Of a DNA stretch of 60,241 nt, positions 1 through 9,161 are shown piece by piece (within the stretch, counting starts at the first letter, position 1; every line of letters starts with the position of its first letter). Position numbers and translations under genes: made by a program. The notes beneath the pieces were generated by a model. It had not been told where the DNA came from, did no database searches, and saw only the letters and a list, made by a program, of their open reading frames with translations. The stretch is from Candidatus Poribacteria bacterium (GTDB taxonomy: Bacteria; Poribacteria; WGA-4E; WGA-3G): the NCBI GenBank assembly GCA_026702755.1, contig JAPPBX010000107.1, positions 1 to 60,241 of the forward strand, written 5' to 3'.

Positions 1-1250
1 AAAAAACTTGTCTTAACTTTGCTAAATTGTGGTCTAAATAAACGGTAGCACTTCAGCATCTCATAATAGCGATCGCCCGTTTGAAAATAGGTGCTTCTTT
101 TTCCCTTTCCGGTCTGGGTCAAGTTTGTAGTGATATAAATTAAGGAAGATGTCGGCGTGATTCGAGAGAGCATCTGCCCTAACTGTTCTTGCCGTTCAGT
201 TTCACGTTTATAATCTCGATCCAATTTGTTAGCATAGTTCTGGAATCTCGATCTATATTCCGCTTCAAGGGGTTTCATACGTTCATTAATTTTTTTAGAA
301 ATCTCCCCGCCTATATGTCTGTGCCCCTTCTCATTGGGGGGGATTTCCATGATCATTTTATTTTCTTCCTCTTTGAGTGCTGCGTTGAAATCGTCTCGCA
401 TGGCTGTTTTTTCCATATAGACGCTCTGTGAAGTTTGTGTTGGTGCGATAAATTTGGCAGCAAGGAACCCAACGCGTGGCGTGATCAATACTGCAAACAC
501 CCAGACGGTAAAGGCAACGATGAGGGCTGTCTTAGAATTGTCTAAGTAGGTGGAAATCACTGTGCCGATTGCAAAAAAGACTCCAATATAGAGCAACGAG
601 ATGAGGGTTAAACCGAGGACTCTCGGAAAAATTTCAGGCTCACCGAGAGGGAACCCTTGCCAAACAAGTATCAGTAAGCCGAACAGCAACGATACCAAGA
701 ACGGAACCACAAACACCGCGTATCCGCCAATCAATTTGCTCCATAAAAATAGATCGCGCGGCAGGGAATTAGCTAAGGTAATCCGAAGGGTGCCCGCTTC
801 TCGTTCTCCGGCAACCGCATCGAACGTAAACAGTAACGCGAGTAGACTAAAAACAGTACCGACTATGAATAGAAAATCAAGATGTCCTAACAGATTGGAA
901 AGAGAGGAAACCAAGGCAGGTGCCCCTTGTGTAATCCCATTACGTGTCATGCCGAGATAGGTCGGCAATGTATCTGCTAACCCATTTGCGAAGACGCTCA
1001 AAGGGGTCGGTTTGAGGATGAGTTTGGAAACTTCCAGTTCTGGATCCAGTGGCATCCCTGGATTCATTGTGGTTTCTTCAATGTTTGTGAGTTTAACGGC
1101 TTCTTGGTAATCCACTAAATTTTGGCGATAATTTCGGTAATTTGTAGAAAGTGTCAGCGGGACGAGAAGGAGGCACATCAAAAGAAGCGCGACGAAACGG
1201 ACGCTCAGAATATGATGCATAATCTCTTTTTGAATCAACGTCATTAACAT
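1..1250 (-). CDS. ABC-2 type transporter permease, C-terminus cut by window edge
   Basis: The reading frame is open from an ATG at 1250 to the window edge (416 codons, no stop). A GAAAGGAAG ribosome site precedes the ATG. A membrane helix lies at residues 18-35, followed by a ~90-residue outside loop. Then come helices near 126-144, 173-197, 211-233 and 241-262, and a charged soluble stretch. GEREAGTLR at 148-156 matches the conserved cytoplasmic motif of ABC-2 permeases of the NosY/GldF type (COG1277). It is probably the membrane part of an exporter with an ATPase outside the window. The family call is firm; the substrate is unknown. Leucine- and valine-rich helices and a charged C-terminal part argue against a shadow frame. 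Confidence 0.82.
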   Translation of the reverse strand, partial: MLMTLIQKEIMHHILSVRFVALLLMCLLLVPLTLSTNYRNYRQNLVDYQEAVKLTNIEETTMNPGMPLDPELEVSKLILKPTPLSVFANGLADTLPTYLGMTRNGITQGAPALVSSLSNLLGHLDFLFIVGTVFSLLALLFTFDAVAGEREAGTLRITLANSLPRDLFLWSKLIGGYAVFVVPFLVSLLFGLLILVWQGFPLGEPEIFPRVLGLTLISLLYIGVFFAIGTVISTYLDNSKTALIVAFTVWVFAVLITPRVGFLAAKFIAPTQTSQSVYMEKTAMRDDFNAALKEEENKMIMEIPPNEKGHRHIGGEISKKINERMKPLEAEYRSRFQNYANKLDRDYKRETERQEQLGQMLSRITPTSSLIYITTNLTQTGKGKRSTYFQTGDRYYEMLKCYRLFRPQFSKVKTSF

Positions 1251-1480
1251 TTGAATCTTCCTTTCATTCACTGTTATTGAGGATTGCGTTTTTTTGAAAC
1301 TAATTTCGGTGAAGTGATGTATATTTCCCTTTTATAATTAAGGATACGGGTTTGGAGGGGAAAGGGTGCATAAAACGAAAAAACTGGATTTTCATCTCAG
1401 AAATTGTAAAAATGTTGAAATTGTTGGGTGGCTTTGAGAAGCAGCAATTTCTGATAATCAGATGTTATGTAAACCAAAAC

Positions 1481-1531
1481 AAAAATCGTGCGGAGAACTA
1501 TGTGTATCTTACATGTCTCCGCACGATTTTT
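1481..1531 (-). terminator. Rho-independent terminator after Ycf48 gene, copy 1
   Basis: Two perfectly complementary 16-nt arms (1481-1496 and 1516-1531) flank a 19-nt loop. On the minus strand the hairpin is followed by a T-rich run. It lies 80 nt past the stop of the Ycf48 lipoprotein gene, and a near-identical hairpin follows the second copy at 9330-9380. Confidence 0.85.
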
Positions 1532-1554
1532 AAACGCTTATGAGATAAACAGAT

Positions 1555-1608
1555 TTGACCAAGAACTCGTCTACAGATACTTTTGGTAAAGCGCGAGTTC
1601 TTGGTCAA
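1555..1608. repeat. Second perfect hairpin just after the Ycf48 stop codon
   Basis: The 15-nt arms TTGACCAAGAACTCG (1555-1569) and its exact complement (1594-1608) are separated by 24 nt. The right arm ends 3 nt from the stop codon of the 1611-5471 gene. There is no clear T-run, so it may stabilise the mRNA 3' end or be a small palindromic insertion. Copy 2 has no equivalent: its stop codon (9409) is close to the terminator hairpin. Confidence 0.7.
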
Positions 1609-1610
1609 GG

Positions 1611-4600
1611 TTAACGCTTGGGACGACGCAGCACAACGCCTCCCTGTCCAGCAACCCACAGCGTCTCCCCATCTTTGACCCGCGTGATGGTATATAGGTC
1701 ATTGTCAACGCCGGTATGCTCTCGTTTCCACGTTTCACCGCCATCTGTCGAATGAATGATAGTTCCAGCGGCACCGACGGCGTAGATTTCCTGTTCAGAG
1801 AGTGCCAGAATGTCATAAAGTGTTTCCGACATACCGCTCAACTTTGACTCCCAAGTGAATCCACCGTCAGTGGTGGATAGGATAATCCCAGCGCGTCCGA
1901 CTGCCCATCCCTTTCGTTTGGTGACGAACGATACGCCATAAAGGTCATAACCGGCGTATGTCTCATGGAACTTCCAATATTCGCCACCGTTGACGGTTCT
2001 CTGGATGACACCGTTGGTCCCAACCGCCCAACCGAGCGGTGCAAACTTCATATCAATACCTGTGAGGTTTCGACCGGTTGAGGTGCGCTGAAATTCCCAA
2101 ATCGGACCGCCATCCAGATTGTGAAGAATATCCCCATTTTCACCGACAGCCCACCCTTCAGAAAAATTGCCAAAGGCAACCTCATTTATGGAGATGTCAA
2201 AGCCCGGCGGCAGCTCTTGCCCGTTTTCTGTTGACCAATCCTCACCGTTTGCGGTGTAAAGCATGCCGCCATCGCGTTTCATCGCCCAACCCCATTTCGG
2301 ATCAAGACTGATGAAGTGGACATTAACGATACGGTCAGTCGTGCCGCTCTCCAAACGCTCCCAATTTTTTCCACCGTCCTCTGTTGACAGCAGGACTCCG
2401 TTATCCCCGGCAATCCAACCGTTTTGTTCGTCGAGAAATATCACATCTCGGAAGTTATCGGGTGCTTCGCCAAATTGATGGTGCCAGGTCTTGCCGCCGT
2501 CTGTGGTAGCGTAAATCTGGCCCCCGGATTTTTGTGCCGTCTCGGTCCCACCCGAGTCGGCTCGATACACATGCCCTTCGTAAATTTGTTCCGCACCGAC
2601 AGCCCAACCGTGCCCATCTTCCAAGAAATAGGCATTGGTAATTTGGGTCAAGAGTGGGTCGGCTTGTTGACGTGCCATTCTATCTACCCAACTTACAGGT
2701 TCGCTGTTCTCAGTTTCGCCTCTGGACGAAGTATGGAGCGGCTTCCAGTTTTTACCTTGGTTCTGTGTGGTGAGAATCGCCCCACCAACACCAATTCCCC
2801 ACGCTTCGGCGTGATTTCGGAATTTCACGGTCTGCAGCTGGATATCCAAATACGTTCCTTTAATCTCTCGTTCTGCTTCCAGATCCCGTTTCCAACTCTC
2901 TCCGCCGTCTGTGGTAAACAGCGATGTCCCGTTCTCCATCACCGCCCAACCCAATGTGGCATTTAGGAAATGGACACCGATGCAGCGTTGGTGGGTCCTG
3001 GCTTGAATCTCCCAGTAGTCTCCACCGTCAACCGTGTGTAGAATCAATCCGCCAGTCCGCCGTTGGGGTGCAACTGCCCATCCCTCTTTGCTATTAATAA
3101 AATGCAAGTCCGTAATTGACTGCTGTGTTGCACCGGTTTGCTGAGATGTCCAAGTTTTACCGCCATCGGTTGTCCGCAGAATTTGTCCCCTATCAACGCC
3201 CAGCCATCCCTGTTTTGGGTTAATGAAGTGGATGGCACGAATACTGCCGTAGGATCGCCCGCCTGAACGTGAGGGTTGCAGACCTTCACGAATAACCTGC
3301 CACGCCTTGCCCCCGTTTTCGGTGCGTAGTAGCACACCTTGCCCACCAATCCAACCGTGGTTTTCATCAATGAAAACAATGCGCTGTAATTCTTCTGCCA
3401 CGCCACTCTGTTGCAGCTGCCATGTTTTACCACCGTTTGTGGTGTGCAAAATGGTACCGCTACCTCCCACTGCCCATCCTTCCTGCGTAGATAGGAAGTA
3501 GGTATCGGTGAAATGGGTTTGTAAAGCCCCTTGACGGACGATCTCCCAGTGATATTCAATCGGTTCAATCGGTTTCTCATCGGTTTCCATTTCTTGCGCA
3601 GCAGGCGGCAACTCGGCAATGAACTGCTCCGTGTCCACAGAATAGCGCATCGCAATGCCACCTTCACCCACAAGGAGGATACCATCAGGCGAAAGCGAGA
3701 AACTATAGAGATCGTTGGACGTGCCGCTTTTCTGCGACTCCCACGTCATGCCACCATTGATAGTCGTTAAAATGACCCCTTCATCTCCAACAATTAACCC
3801 GTGATTCGCATCGGCAAAGTAGACTTTATTTAGATTTGTCTGCGTCCCACTCCGTTGAAATTTCCACGTTTTTCCGCCATCGAGCGTGTGTAAAATTTCA
3901 CCGAATTGTCCAACGACCCAACCGATATGTCGGTCAACAAAGTAAGCAGCATAGAGTTCGTTGTAACTGTTGCTATTCTGTCGTTTCCACGTCAATCCAC
4001 CGTCTTGGGTGTGAAAGACGATACCGGGCCACCCGACGACCCACCCCTCTGTCTCGTTGAGGAAAAAGATGCCTTTAATCATTTCGTGGAAATAGCGCGG
4101 TGCTTGTTGGACCCACGTTTCACCACCGTCTGTTGTATGGAGCACAGTCCCCAAATCCCCAACGATCCACCCCTTTTTCGGATTGATGAAGTGGAGTGCA
4201 TTGAGCGTGTACCACCACCCGCTGGTTTGTCGTTCCCACGTCTGACCGGCATCGGTTGTGTGCAGGATAAGTCCGCCGTCCCCAACCGCCCAACCTTCTT
4301 TGTCGGTGGCGAAAGATAGATTACGGATGCGGTGCCATGTGTCCATCTCAATGTTCGTCCAAGTCTTGCCACTGTCGTCACTCGTCGCGATTGTGCCCTT
4401 CTCTCCGACAGCAACCGCACGGTCTGTATCCGCAAACGCGACACTTTGCAGATCATCGGCTGTCGTGCCACTTCTCATGTTCCATGTTACCCCGCCGTCG
4501 GTCGAGTGTAGGAGCGTGCCGTTCCAACCGACTGCCCATGCTTCTTTAGGACTTGTGAAGTGAACCCCCATTAAGTCATTCTTCGTTGGGGTTTCTGATA

Positions 4601-5471
4601 ATCTCCAATTGTCCCCGCCATCTTCGGTTCGAGTGATAAACCCGCCCTGTGCGACTGCCACACCGTAGTTATCATCAATGAAATGAAAATCATTAACAGT
4701 TGGACGGACATGTCCATAAACCGGCGGAAGCCGACTATCTTGTCCTCGCCACTCTGTGCCACCATCGCTGGTATGAAAGATGCTCCCGTCCGTGCCACCA
4801 CTCCATCCGTTGAAAGGGTTCGTAAAAAATACCGTATGGAGGTTACAAACCGTTGATGTTTGATCTTCTCTCACGAAATTATCCTGTTCGCGCCAGGTCT
4901 GACTGCCGTCTGTGGTAACAAAGATTTGATTGTAATCTCCAACTGTCCACCCGCGCTGCTTGTCTATGAACCAGATACCGCCAAGTCCGAATCCCCCAAT
5001 TGCTTCTTGATGGTGCCATGTTTTTCCACCATTTTGTGTATATAGCAGCCCATTCTGTCCAGTGATCCATCCCGTTTTTGAATTAGTGAAAAAGACATCC
5101 ATAAGCAGCGCATGGGCTTGACGTTTTTGAAGGGTCCAGTGTCGCCCACCGTCGTCGGTGATAGCGATTAATCCCTTGTCACCAACTGCCCAACCGTTAC
5201 GGAGATTTGTGAAGTAAACCGCTTTGAAATCTTCATGCGTGTTCACCGTCTGTTTTTCCCAACTTACACCACCATCAGCAGTATGGAGGATCCACCCGTG
5301 ATGCCCCACAATCCATCCGTGTTTGGCATCCGCAAAGTAGATATCCGTAAAATGGGTTTGCCAGTCTGCTATGCGAGTAATCTCCTTTTTTACACAACCG
5401 GTGAACAGGAAAGGAATTCCAAAAAGGATTACCATCCAAAAGCAAGTGATGTATTGAAAAATCTTTTTCAT
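1611..5471 (-). CDS. Giant Ycf48/BNR-repeat lipoprotein (copy 1)
   Basis: 1286 residues. The N-terminus is a lipoprotein signal with lipobox LFTGC near residues 22-26, so the protein should be lipid-anchored outside the inner membrane. The rest is built of units of the form 'F-x-D-x2-x-GWAVG-x2-G-x-I-L-x-T-x-DGG-x-TW'. I count about 28. Such Ycf48-like repeats form multi-bladed beta-propellers. A non-repeat hinge near residue 600 (rich in E and P) divides two arrays. Plant and cyanobacterial Ycf48 has a single seven-bladed propeller; this is several times longer and will not be a photosystem factor. AAGGAGG precedes the ATG. It lies 23 nt downstream of the sigma-propeller gene, so the two are probably co-transcribed. 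Role: unknown, possibly a surface ligand-binding or scaffold protein. Confidence 0.88.
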   Translation of the reverse strand: MKKIFQYITCFWMVILFGIPFLFTGCVKKEITRIADWQTHFTDIYFADAKHGWIVGHHGWILHTADGGVSWEKQTVNTHEDFKAVYFTNLRNGWAVGDKGLIAITDDGGRHWTLQKRQAHALLMDVFFTNSKTGWITGQNGLLYTQNGGKTWHHQEAIGGFGLGGIWFIDKQRGWTVGDYNQIFVTTDGSQTWREQDNFVREDQTSTVCNLHTVFFTNPFNGWSGGTDGSIFHTSDGGTEWRGQDSRLPPVYGHVRPTVNDFHFIDDNYGVAVAQGGFITRTEDGGDNWRLSETPTKNDLMGVHFTSPKEAWAVGWNGTLLHSTDGGVTWNMRSGTTADDLQSVAFADTDRAVAVGEKGTIATSDDSGKTWTNIEMDTWHRIRNLSFATDKEGWAVGDGGLILHTTDAGQTWERQTSGWWYTLNALHFINPKKGWIVGDLGTVLHTTDGGETWVQQAPRYFHEMIKGIFFLNETEGWVVGWPGIVFHTQDGGLTWKRQNSNSYNELYAAYFVDRHIGWVVGQFGEILHTLDGGKTWKFQRSGTQTNLNKVYFADANHGLIVGDEGVILTTINGGMTWESQKSGTSNDLYSFSLSPDGILLVGEGGIAMRYSVDTEQFIAELPPAAQEMETDEKPIEPIEYHWEIVRQGALQTHFTDTYFLSTQEGWAVGGSGTILHTTNGGKTWQLQQSGVAEELQRIVFIDENHGWIGGQGVLLRTENGGKAWQVIREGLQPSRSGGRSYGSIRAIHFINPKQGWLGVDRGQILRTTDGGKTWTSQQTGATQQSITDLHFINSKEGWAVAPQRRTGGLILHTVDGGDYWEIQARTHQRCIGVHFLNATLGWAVMENGTSLFTTDGGESWKRDLEAEREIKGTYLDIQLQTVKFRNHAEAWGIGVGGAILTTQNQGKNWKPLHTSSRGETENSEPVSWVDRMARQQADPLLTQITNAYFLEDGHGWAVGAEQIYEGHVYRADSGGTETAQKSGGQIYATTDGGKTWHHQFGEAPDNFRDVIFLDEQNGWIAGDNGVLLSTEDGGKNWERLESGTTDRIVNVHFISLDPKWGWAMKRDGGMLYTANGEDWSTENGQELPPGFDISINEVAFGNFSEGWAVGENGDILHNLDGGPIWEFQRTSTGRNLTGIDMKFAPLGWAVGTNGVIQRTVNGGEYWKFHETYAGYDLYGVSFVTKRKGWAVGRAGIILSTTDGGFTWESKLSGMSETLYDILALSEQEIYAVGAAGTIIHSTDGGETWKREHTGVDNDLYTITRVKDGETLWVAGQGGVVLRRPKR

Positions 5472-5494
5472 CTGTTTTACCTCCTTGGTTGATT

Positions 5495-7588
5495 TTACTG
5501 TGTTCGAGAGTTCGGGATTACAACCGGATCGAGTAATATTGGAGATTTCTGAGAGGGTGAATAAACACCGACTGCAGCACCCGCATCCGTAGCGAACCAG
5601 ATTTTACCATGGCTGTCTTCAAATACCGACCAAACACGGTTGCTCGGTAGCCCGTCATCTGTGCTAATGTTTTGGAACGTTTCGCCGTTATACACACTCA
5701 CACCAACACCGACCTCAGGGATTGGCACACTATCCGCTGCTCCGTGAACGTCAATCGTTAGCGGTAGTTTTTTACTACCTGCAAACCAGAGGTTGCCGTT
5801 GGTATCTCGCAGGATGCTCTCAACCCTATTCATCGGAAGTTCTTCGCTTTGTGGAAAGTGAACTAATTCTTTGCCATCATAGCGACGGATGCCAGTATAT
5901 TCGTCACCTACGCCTTCTTGGGTAATCCAGAGATTATCCTGTGCATCAAACTGTAGGTTTGTCACTTGTCCCCTTTGCGACTGTCCCATCTCCCTGAAAT
6001 CGTTTAAATTTACATCAAGGTACCGGAAATCAGACGTTTGGAGGTTGTAATAGGTAATGCCGGCGTGGCTGCCGAACCAGAGATTTCCTGCTGTATCTTG
6101 TGCAATCGCTGTAACTTCATTCCACCAATCGGGTAGGACCTCGGTCCCTGTGGGTCCGTTGAGAGTAATACTACTAAACTTTTCACCGTCGTAGCGACTC
6201 ACACCCAACAAGGTCGCGAACCAAAGCGTTCCTGTTTCGTCCTCAAACAGGTCATTAATGCTACCGAAATCGTCTATGGTAAACGTCCGAAACGCTTGTC
6301 CATCATAGCGACTTATACCTTCTAATGAAGCAGGTGTCCGTGTTTTCATCTCCATTCCGTCATCGACGGCATCAGCGAGTTCGCTTAATGGCATATTCAG
6401 GTATGACATATCTATAAACTTCGGTCTCTTCAGCGCATTTGCAAGCATCCCATCCCCAAACCAGAGCATGCCCTGCCGGTCTTCAAAGACAAGACCTGTC
6501 GTGTTCCGTGGTAATCCATCTTCCATTGTGAAGGTTTGGAAGTTATCTCCATCATAACGTGTGATACCGTCGGGTGTGCCAAACCACAGCGCACCTTGAT
6601 TGTCTTCAAAGATTGTGAGCACAGTATTGGATGCTAAACCATCTGCTTGGGTAATTGTTTTTTCTATAAGAAGTTTACCGGCATTGCTGGATGCGGGCTG
6701 CATGCCAGCACCCGTGTTCTGACTCGGGTGAGATGTCTGTCCGATCTGATTCCTAACATCGGGTTTAGCATCCGTATCAAGAACGATGTTGGTATCAATG
6801 ATTTCAATAGTCGGTTCGGATCTCACCTCGAAACTATACGGCTTCTGAAAACGGGAAAGATACTGATTACTGGCACCTATCATCAACAGAATCACGACCG
6901 CGGCACTCCCAAGAGCTGCCCACGGTAATACAGGTTTCCCACTGGGAGGAGATACCGGGGTTATATCAGCAACCTCCCGCATGATACGCGCTGTCAAATC
7001 AGCAGATAATTCAACGCCGCCAAGCACTTCACTCACCAAGGATTCTGACGCTTTTAAACGTTCTCGTCCCCGGCGAAGTCGTCCTTTAATTGCACTCACC
7101 GACACCCCTAAGTATTTGCTAATTTCTTTAGCTGTCATTTCGCCGAGATAGTGGAGTGTCAGCACTGTGCGTTCGCTCTCTGGGAGCCTTTTCAAAAGGT
7201 TTTTAACGACTTCAGAACGGTGTTCCGCGGCTTCTGTCTCGCGTCGCTCCGACATATAATGTTGATACGAGGATTCCTCTATCTCTACCATAGGTGTATC
7301 CTCCAAAGATGGCATCGTGGATTTACGCCTTTTAAGCCAGTTAAGGGCAAGTCGATTTGCTATGACATACAGCCAGCCAGAAAAACATTTCGGATCCTTT
7401 AAAGTCCCGAGTTTTTTGTAGACTTGGATGAAAGTATCTTGCGTGATCTCTTCGGCATGGTGAAAATCACCAATCTTCCGCCAGACGAGGGCATGAACGC
7501 CCTTTTGATGCTTTTCAACTAAGGTGCTGAATGCCGAATCGTCGCCTGACAGAATCCTATAAATCAATTGAACATCATTTTCTAACAT
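5495..7588 (-). CDS. ECF sigma factor fused by one membrane helix to an extracytoplasmic regulator propeller
   Basis: 697 residues. Residues ~8-90 are sigma-70 region 2 (HHAEEITQDTFIQVYKKL, then GWLYVIANRLALNWLKRR). Residues ~128-180 are region 4 with a helix-turn-helix (AKEISKYLGVSVSAIKGRL). A single hydrophobic helix lies at ~221-239. From ~310 to the end come Reg_prop-type repeats (FEDNQGALWFGTPDGITRYD and variants), the periplasmic sensor fold of Bacteroidetes hybrid two-component systems. The predicted topology is sigma inside and propeller outside. No anti-sigma gene is adjacent. The last ~40 residues are nearly identical to the copy-2 propeller (13314-14585). The start has a GAGG site 8 nt upstream. 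Its own promoter and targets cannot be read from the sequence. Confidence 0.88.
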   Translation of the reverse strand: MLENDVQLIYRILSGDDSAFSTLVEKHQKGVHALVWRKIGDFHHAEEITQDTFIQVYKKLGTLKDPKCFSGWLYVIANRLALNWLKRRKSTMPSLEDTPMVEIEESSYQHYMSERRETEAAEHRSEVVKNLLKRLPESERTVLTLHYLGEMTAKEISKYLGVSVSAIKGRLRRGRERLKASESLVSEVLGGVELSADLTARIMREVADITPVSPPSGKPVLPWAALGSAAVVILLMIGASNQYLSRFQKPYSFEVRSEPTIEIIDTNIVLDTDAKPDVRNQIGQTSHPSQNTGAGMQPASSNAGKLLIEKTITQADGLASNTVLTIFEDNQGALWFGTPDGITRYDGDNFQTFTMEDGLPRNTTGLVFEDRQGMLWFGDGMLANALKRPKFIDMSYLNMPLSELADAVDDGMEMKTRTPASLEGISRYDGQAFRTFTIDDFGSINDLFEDETGTLWFATLLGVSRYDGEKFSSITLNGPTGTEVLPDWWNEVTAIAQDTAGNLWFGSHAGITYYNLQTSDFRYLDVNLNDFREMGQSQRGQVTNLQFDAQDNLWITQEGVGDEYTGIRRYDGKELVHFPQSEELPMNRVESILRDTNGNLWFAGSKKLPLTIDVHGAADSVPIPEVGVGVSVYNGETFQNISTDDGLPSNRVWSVFEDSHGKIWFATDAGAAVGVYSPSQKSPILLDPVVIPNSRTQ

Positions 7589-7754
7589 CAGAGAACCTCA
7601 TAATAAACGAGTAAATCAGCACACATCTATGTTCTCCACAGATGAGATCCACGGAGATGCCACATACGCAAACTCTATTTCCAATTTCACCTAATCTTCG
7701 GGCAGGAAGCCCAATGCTTTAGCGTTGGGAGGAATGCCCGCTCCTATATTTTCC

Positions 7755-7783
7755 TTGAAATTCGCACTAAATTGTGGTATAAT
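7755..7783 (+). promoter_or_regulatory. Sigma-70-like promoter for tnpB
   Basis: TTGAAA (7755-7760), a 17-nt spacer and TATAAT (7778-7783) lie about 100 nt upstream of the tnpB start. The minus-strand relic at 17.2-17.7 kb keeps a similar GGTATAAT context. Confidence 0.65.
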
Positions 7784-7882
7784 GATAGCATCAGGTTGGA
7801 GAGCAGCATTCTTAGCGTTGCCACTTGGCAATGTGCTTGCCTCCCCCTAAGAACGGGATAAACGCCTGATACCTGATATACC
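7776..7882 (+). repeat. Nested palindromic leader of tnpB
   Basis: GGTATA (7776-7781) pairs with TATACC (7877-7882), which touches the ATG at 7883. Inside lie TCAGG (7791-7795) / CCTGA (7865-7869), TTCTTAG (7809-7815) / CTAAGAA (7847-7853) and TTGCCA (7818-7823) / TGGCAA (7826-7831). The outer arm includes the -10 box, so the full structure could form only in single-stranded DNA. The inner stems could also form in the transcript. Confidence 0.6.
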
Positions 7883-9148
7883 ATGAAATTAGCCTTTAAA
7901 TATCCTGTGTATCCAACACGGACACAGGAAACAACACTACTACAGTGGCTTGACCACCTTTGTGAACTTCAGAACTCTGCTCGCCATGATCGTAAAGTTG
8001 CTTGGGAGACAGAAGGTCAATGCGTTTCTTGCAACGATCAGCAAAAAAAGTTGAAAGTTGCTCGTAAAAAATATGCTGACTTTCGCGAAGTGCCACAAGA
8101 TATGCAAGTCTGTGCTTTGGAACGCACCGATAAAGCGTTTGACGGTTTTTATAGACGTTGCGAAGCAGGTGCTACGAAAAAAGGGTATCCAAGGCACCGA
8201 AAACAGATTAAGTCTATGTCGTGGAAACTCCGTAAACACACACTTAAGAGTGGTGAACGTGTCCGTCAAAATCCTATTGGTGAAACTGCATGGAAGCATG
8301 ACCGTTTGAAAGTGCCGAAACTCGGCGAAGTCAAGATATACATGCACCGCCCCCTTCAAGGCGATCCAAAAAGCGTTACACTTGTTAAAAAAGCGAGTGG
8401 TTGGTATGCTCATATTACCTGTGAATTCCCTGATACGCCAAAGGTGGAAGCAACCGAAGCGATTGCTGTGGATATGGGAACGACGCATTATTTGACGACT
8501 TCTGAAGGCGAAAAAGAGGACAACCCGCGTTGGTATCGTCAAGCAGAAGGCTTAACCCGAAAACATTCCAAAGACCTTTCTCGTAAGAAAAAAGGTAGCA
8601 ACCGGAGTAAGAAACAACAACATAAACTCGCATTACACCATGAACGAACCGCTAACAAACGCAAAGACTTTATCGGCAAACTCGTCTACAAACTCTACCA
8701 CCACTACGAAAATAATGTATTAGTGGCAGAGGACTTAAGCGTATCTAACATGGTCAAGAACAAACACCTCAGCAAAAGTATCAGCGATGCGTCTTGGAGT
8801 GCATTCTTCAAGTGGGCTGGAAACATAGCCGAAAGAGACGGTTTCCACTTCCACCAAGTTGATCCCAAGAACACCTCGCAAACATGCTCAAGTTGTGGTA
8901 AAAAGTCGCCAAAGAAACTTTCGCTGGCGATACGTACCTTTGATTGTAGGTTTTGTGGCACGTCTTTAGACCGCGACCACAACGCTGCATTAAACATACT
9001 CTTTAGGGCAGCTGCTGCCCTTCGTGGAGAGCGGTGGGTTGCCCCCCTCTATGAAGCGAGAAACAAAAACGAAGCACGAGACACGGGCTTTAAGACTGCT
9101 GAGCAACTTCTGTTGTTTGATGGACTCTTAACAAGCCCAAGTCTTTAG
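7883..9148 (+). CDS. tnpB: TnpB, RNA-guided nuclease of the IS605 OrfB family
   Basis: 421 residues, apparently intact. The N-terminal wedge/REC-like region begins MKLAFKYPVYPT. The RuvC acids are visible: D197 in AVDMGTTHYL, E283 in VAEDLS, and D365 in DRDHNAALN. The zinc ribbon has Cys 335, 338, 355 and 358 (CSSCG, CRFCG). TnpB proteins are programmable nucleases that use an omegaRNA transcribed across the right end of their element. Here the 3' part of the gene plus the 9135-9155 hairpin is the expected scaffold, with the guide starting just after 9161. The reading frame is intact and the catalytic set complete, so activity is plausible. Confidence 0.93.
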   Translation: MKLAFKYPVYPTRTQETTLLQWLDHLCELQNSARHDRKVAWETEGQCVSCNDQQKKLKVARKKYADFREVPQDMQVCALERTDKAFDGFYRRCEAGATKKGYPRHRKQIKSMSWKLRKHTLKSGERVRQNPIGETAWKHDRLKVPKLGEVKIYMHRPLQGDPKSVTLVKKASGWYAHITCEFPDTPKVEATEAIAVDMGTTHYLTTSEGEKEDNPRWYRQAEGLTRKHSKDLSRKKKGSNRSKKQQHKLALHHERTANKRKDFIGKLVYKLYHHYENNVLVAEDLSVSNMVKNKHLSKSISDASWSAFFKWAGNIAERDGFHFHQVDPKNTSQTCSSCGKKSPKKLSLAIRTFDCRFCGTSLDRDHNAALNILFRAAAALRGERWVAPLYEARNKNEARDTGFKTAEQLLLFDGLLTSPSL

Positions 9149-9161
9149 GCTTGGGTAGTTG

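Larger units (their letters stand above)
7699..9161 (+). mobile_element. IS200/IS605-group element carrying only tnpB
   Basis: The left end has a hairpin with outer stem CGGGCA (7699-7704) / TGCCCG (7735-7740) and an inner GCCCAA/TTGGG stem. The right end has the hairpin GCCCAAG (9135-9141) / CTTGGG (9150-9155). No tnpA transposase is present, so it would need Y1 transposase in trans. The right boundary is placed at 9161 because a 45-bp direct repeat begins exactly at 9162. The element sits between the two copies of the propeller/Ycf48 operon. Confidence 0.75.

Noticed and set aside
189-431. Plus-strand ORF of 80 codons at the left edge
   Set aside because: Antisense to the better-supported minus-strand ABC-2 permease; no ribosome site or domain.
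601-960. Plus-strand ORF of 119 codons
   Set aside because: Antisense to the permease core; composition rich in Arg, Pro and Ser like a shadow frame.
1352-1543. Plus-strand ORF of 63 codons in the leader gap
   Set aside because: Runs through the terminator hairpin; no homology and poor start.
2424-2966. Plus-strand ORF of 180 codons inside the Ycf48 gene
   Set aside because: Opposite strand of a clearly real repeat protein; created by the repeat sequence.
3044-3685. 213-codon minus-strand ORF in another frame of the Ycf48 gene
   Set aside because: Out-of-frame reading of the repeats; a matching frame appears in copy 2 only because the genes are homologous.
1611-5471. Photosystem II assembly factor
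   Set aside because: The Ycf48 repeat is shared, but the protein is several times longer, lipid-anchored and in a non-photosynthetic context.
7940-8542. 200-codon ORF opposite tnpB
   Set aside because: Antisense to conserved catalytic domains; no independent signals.
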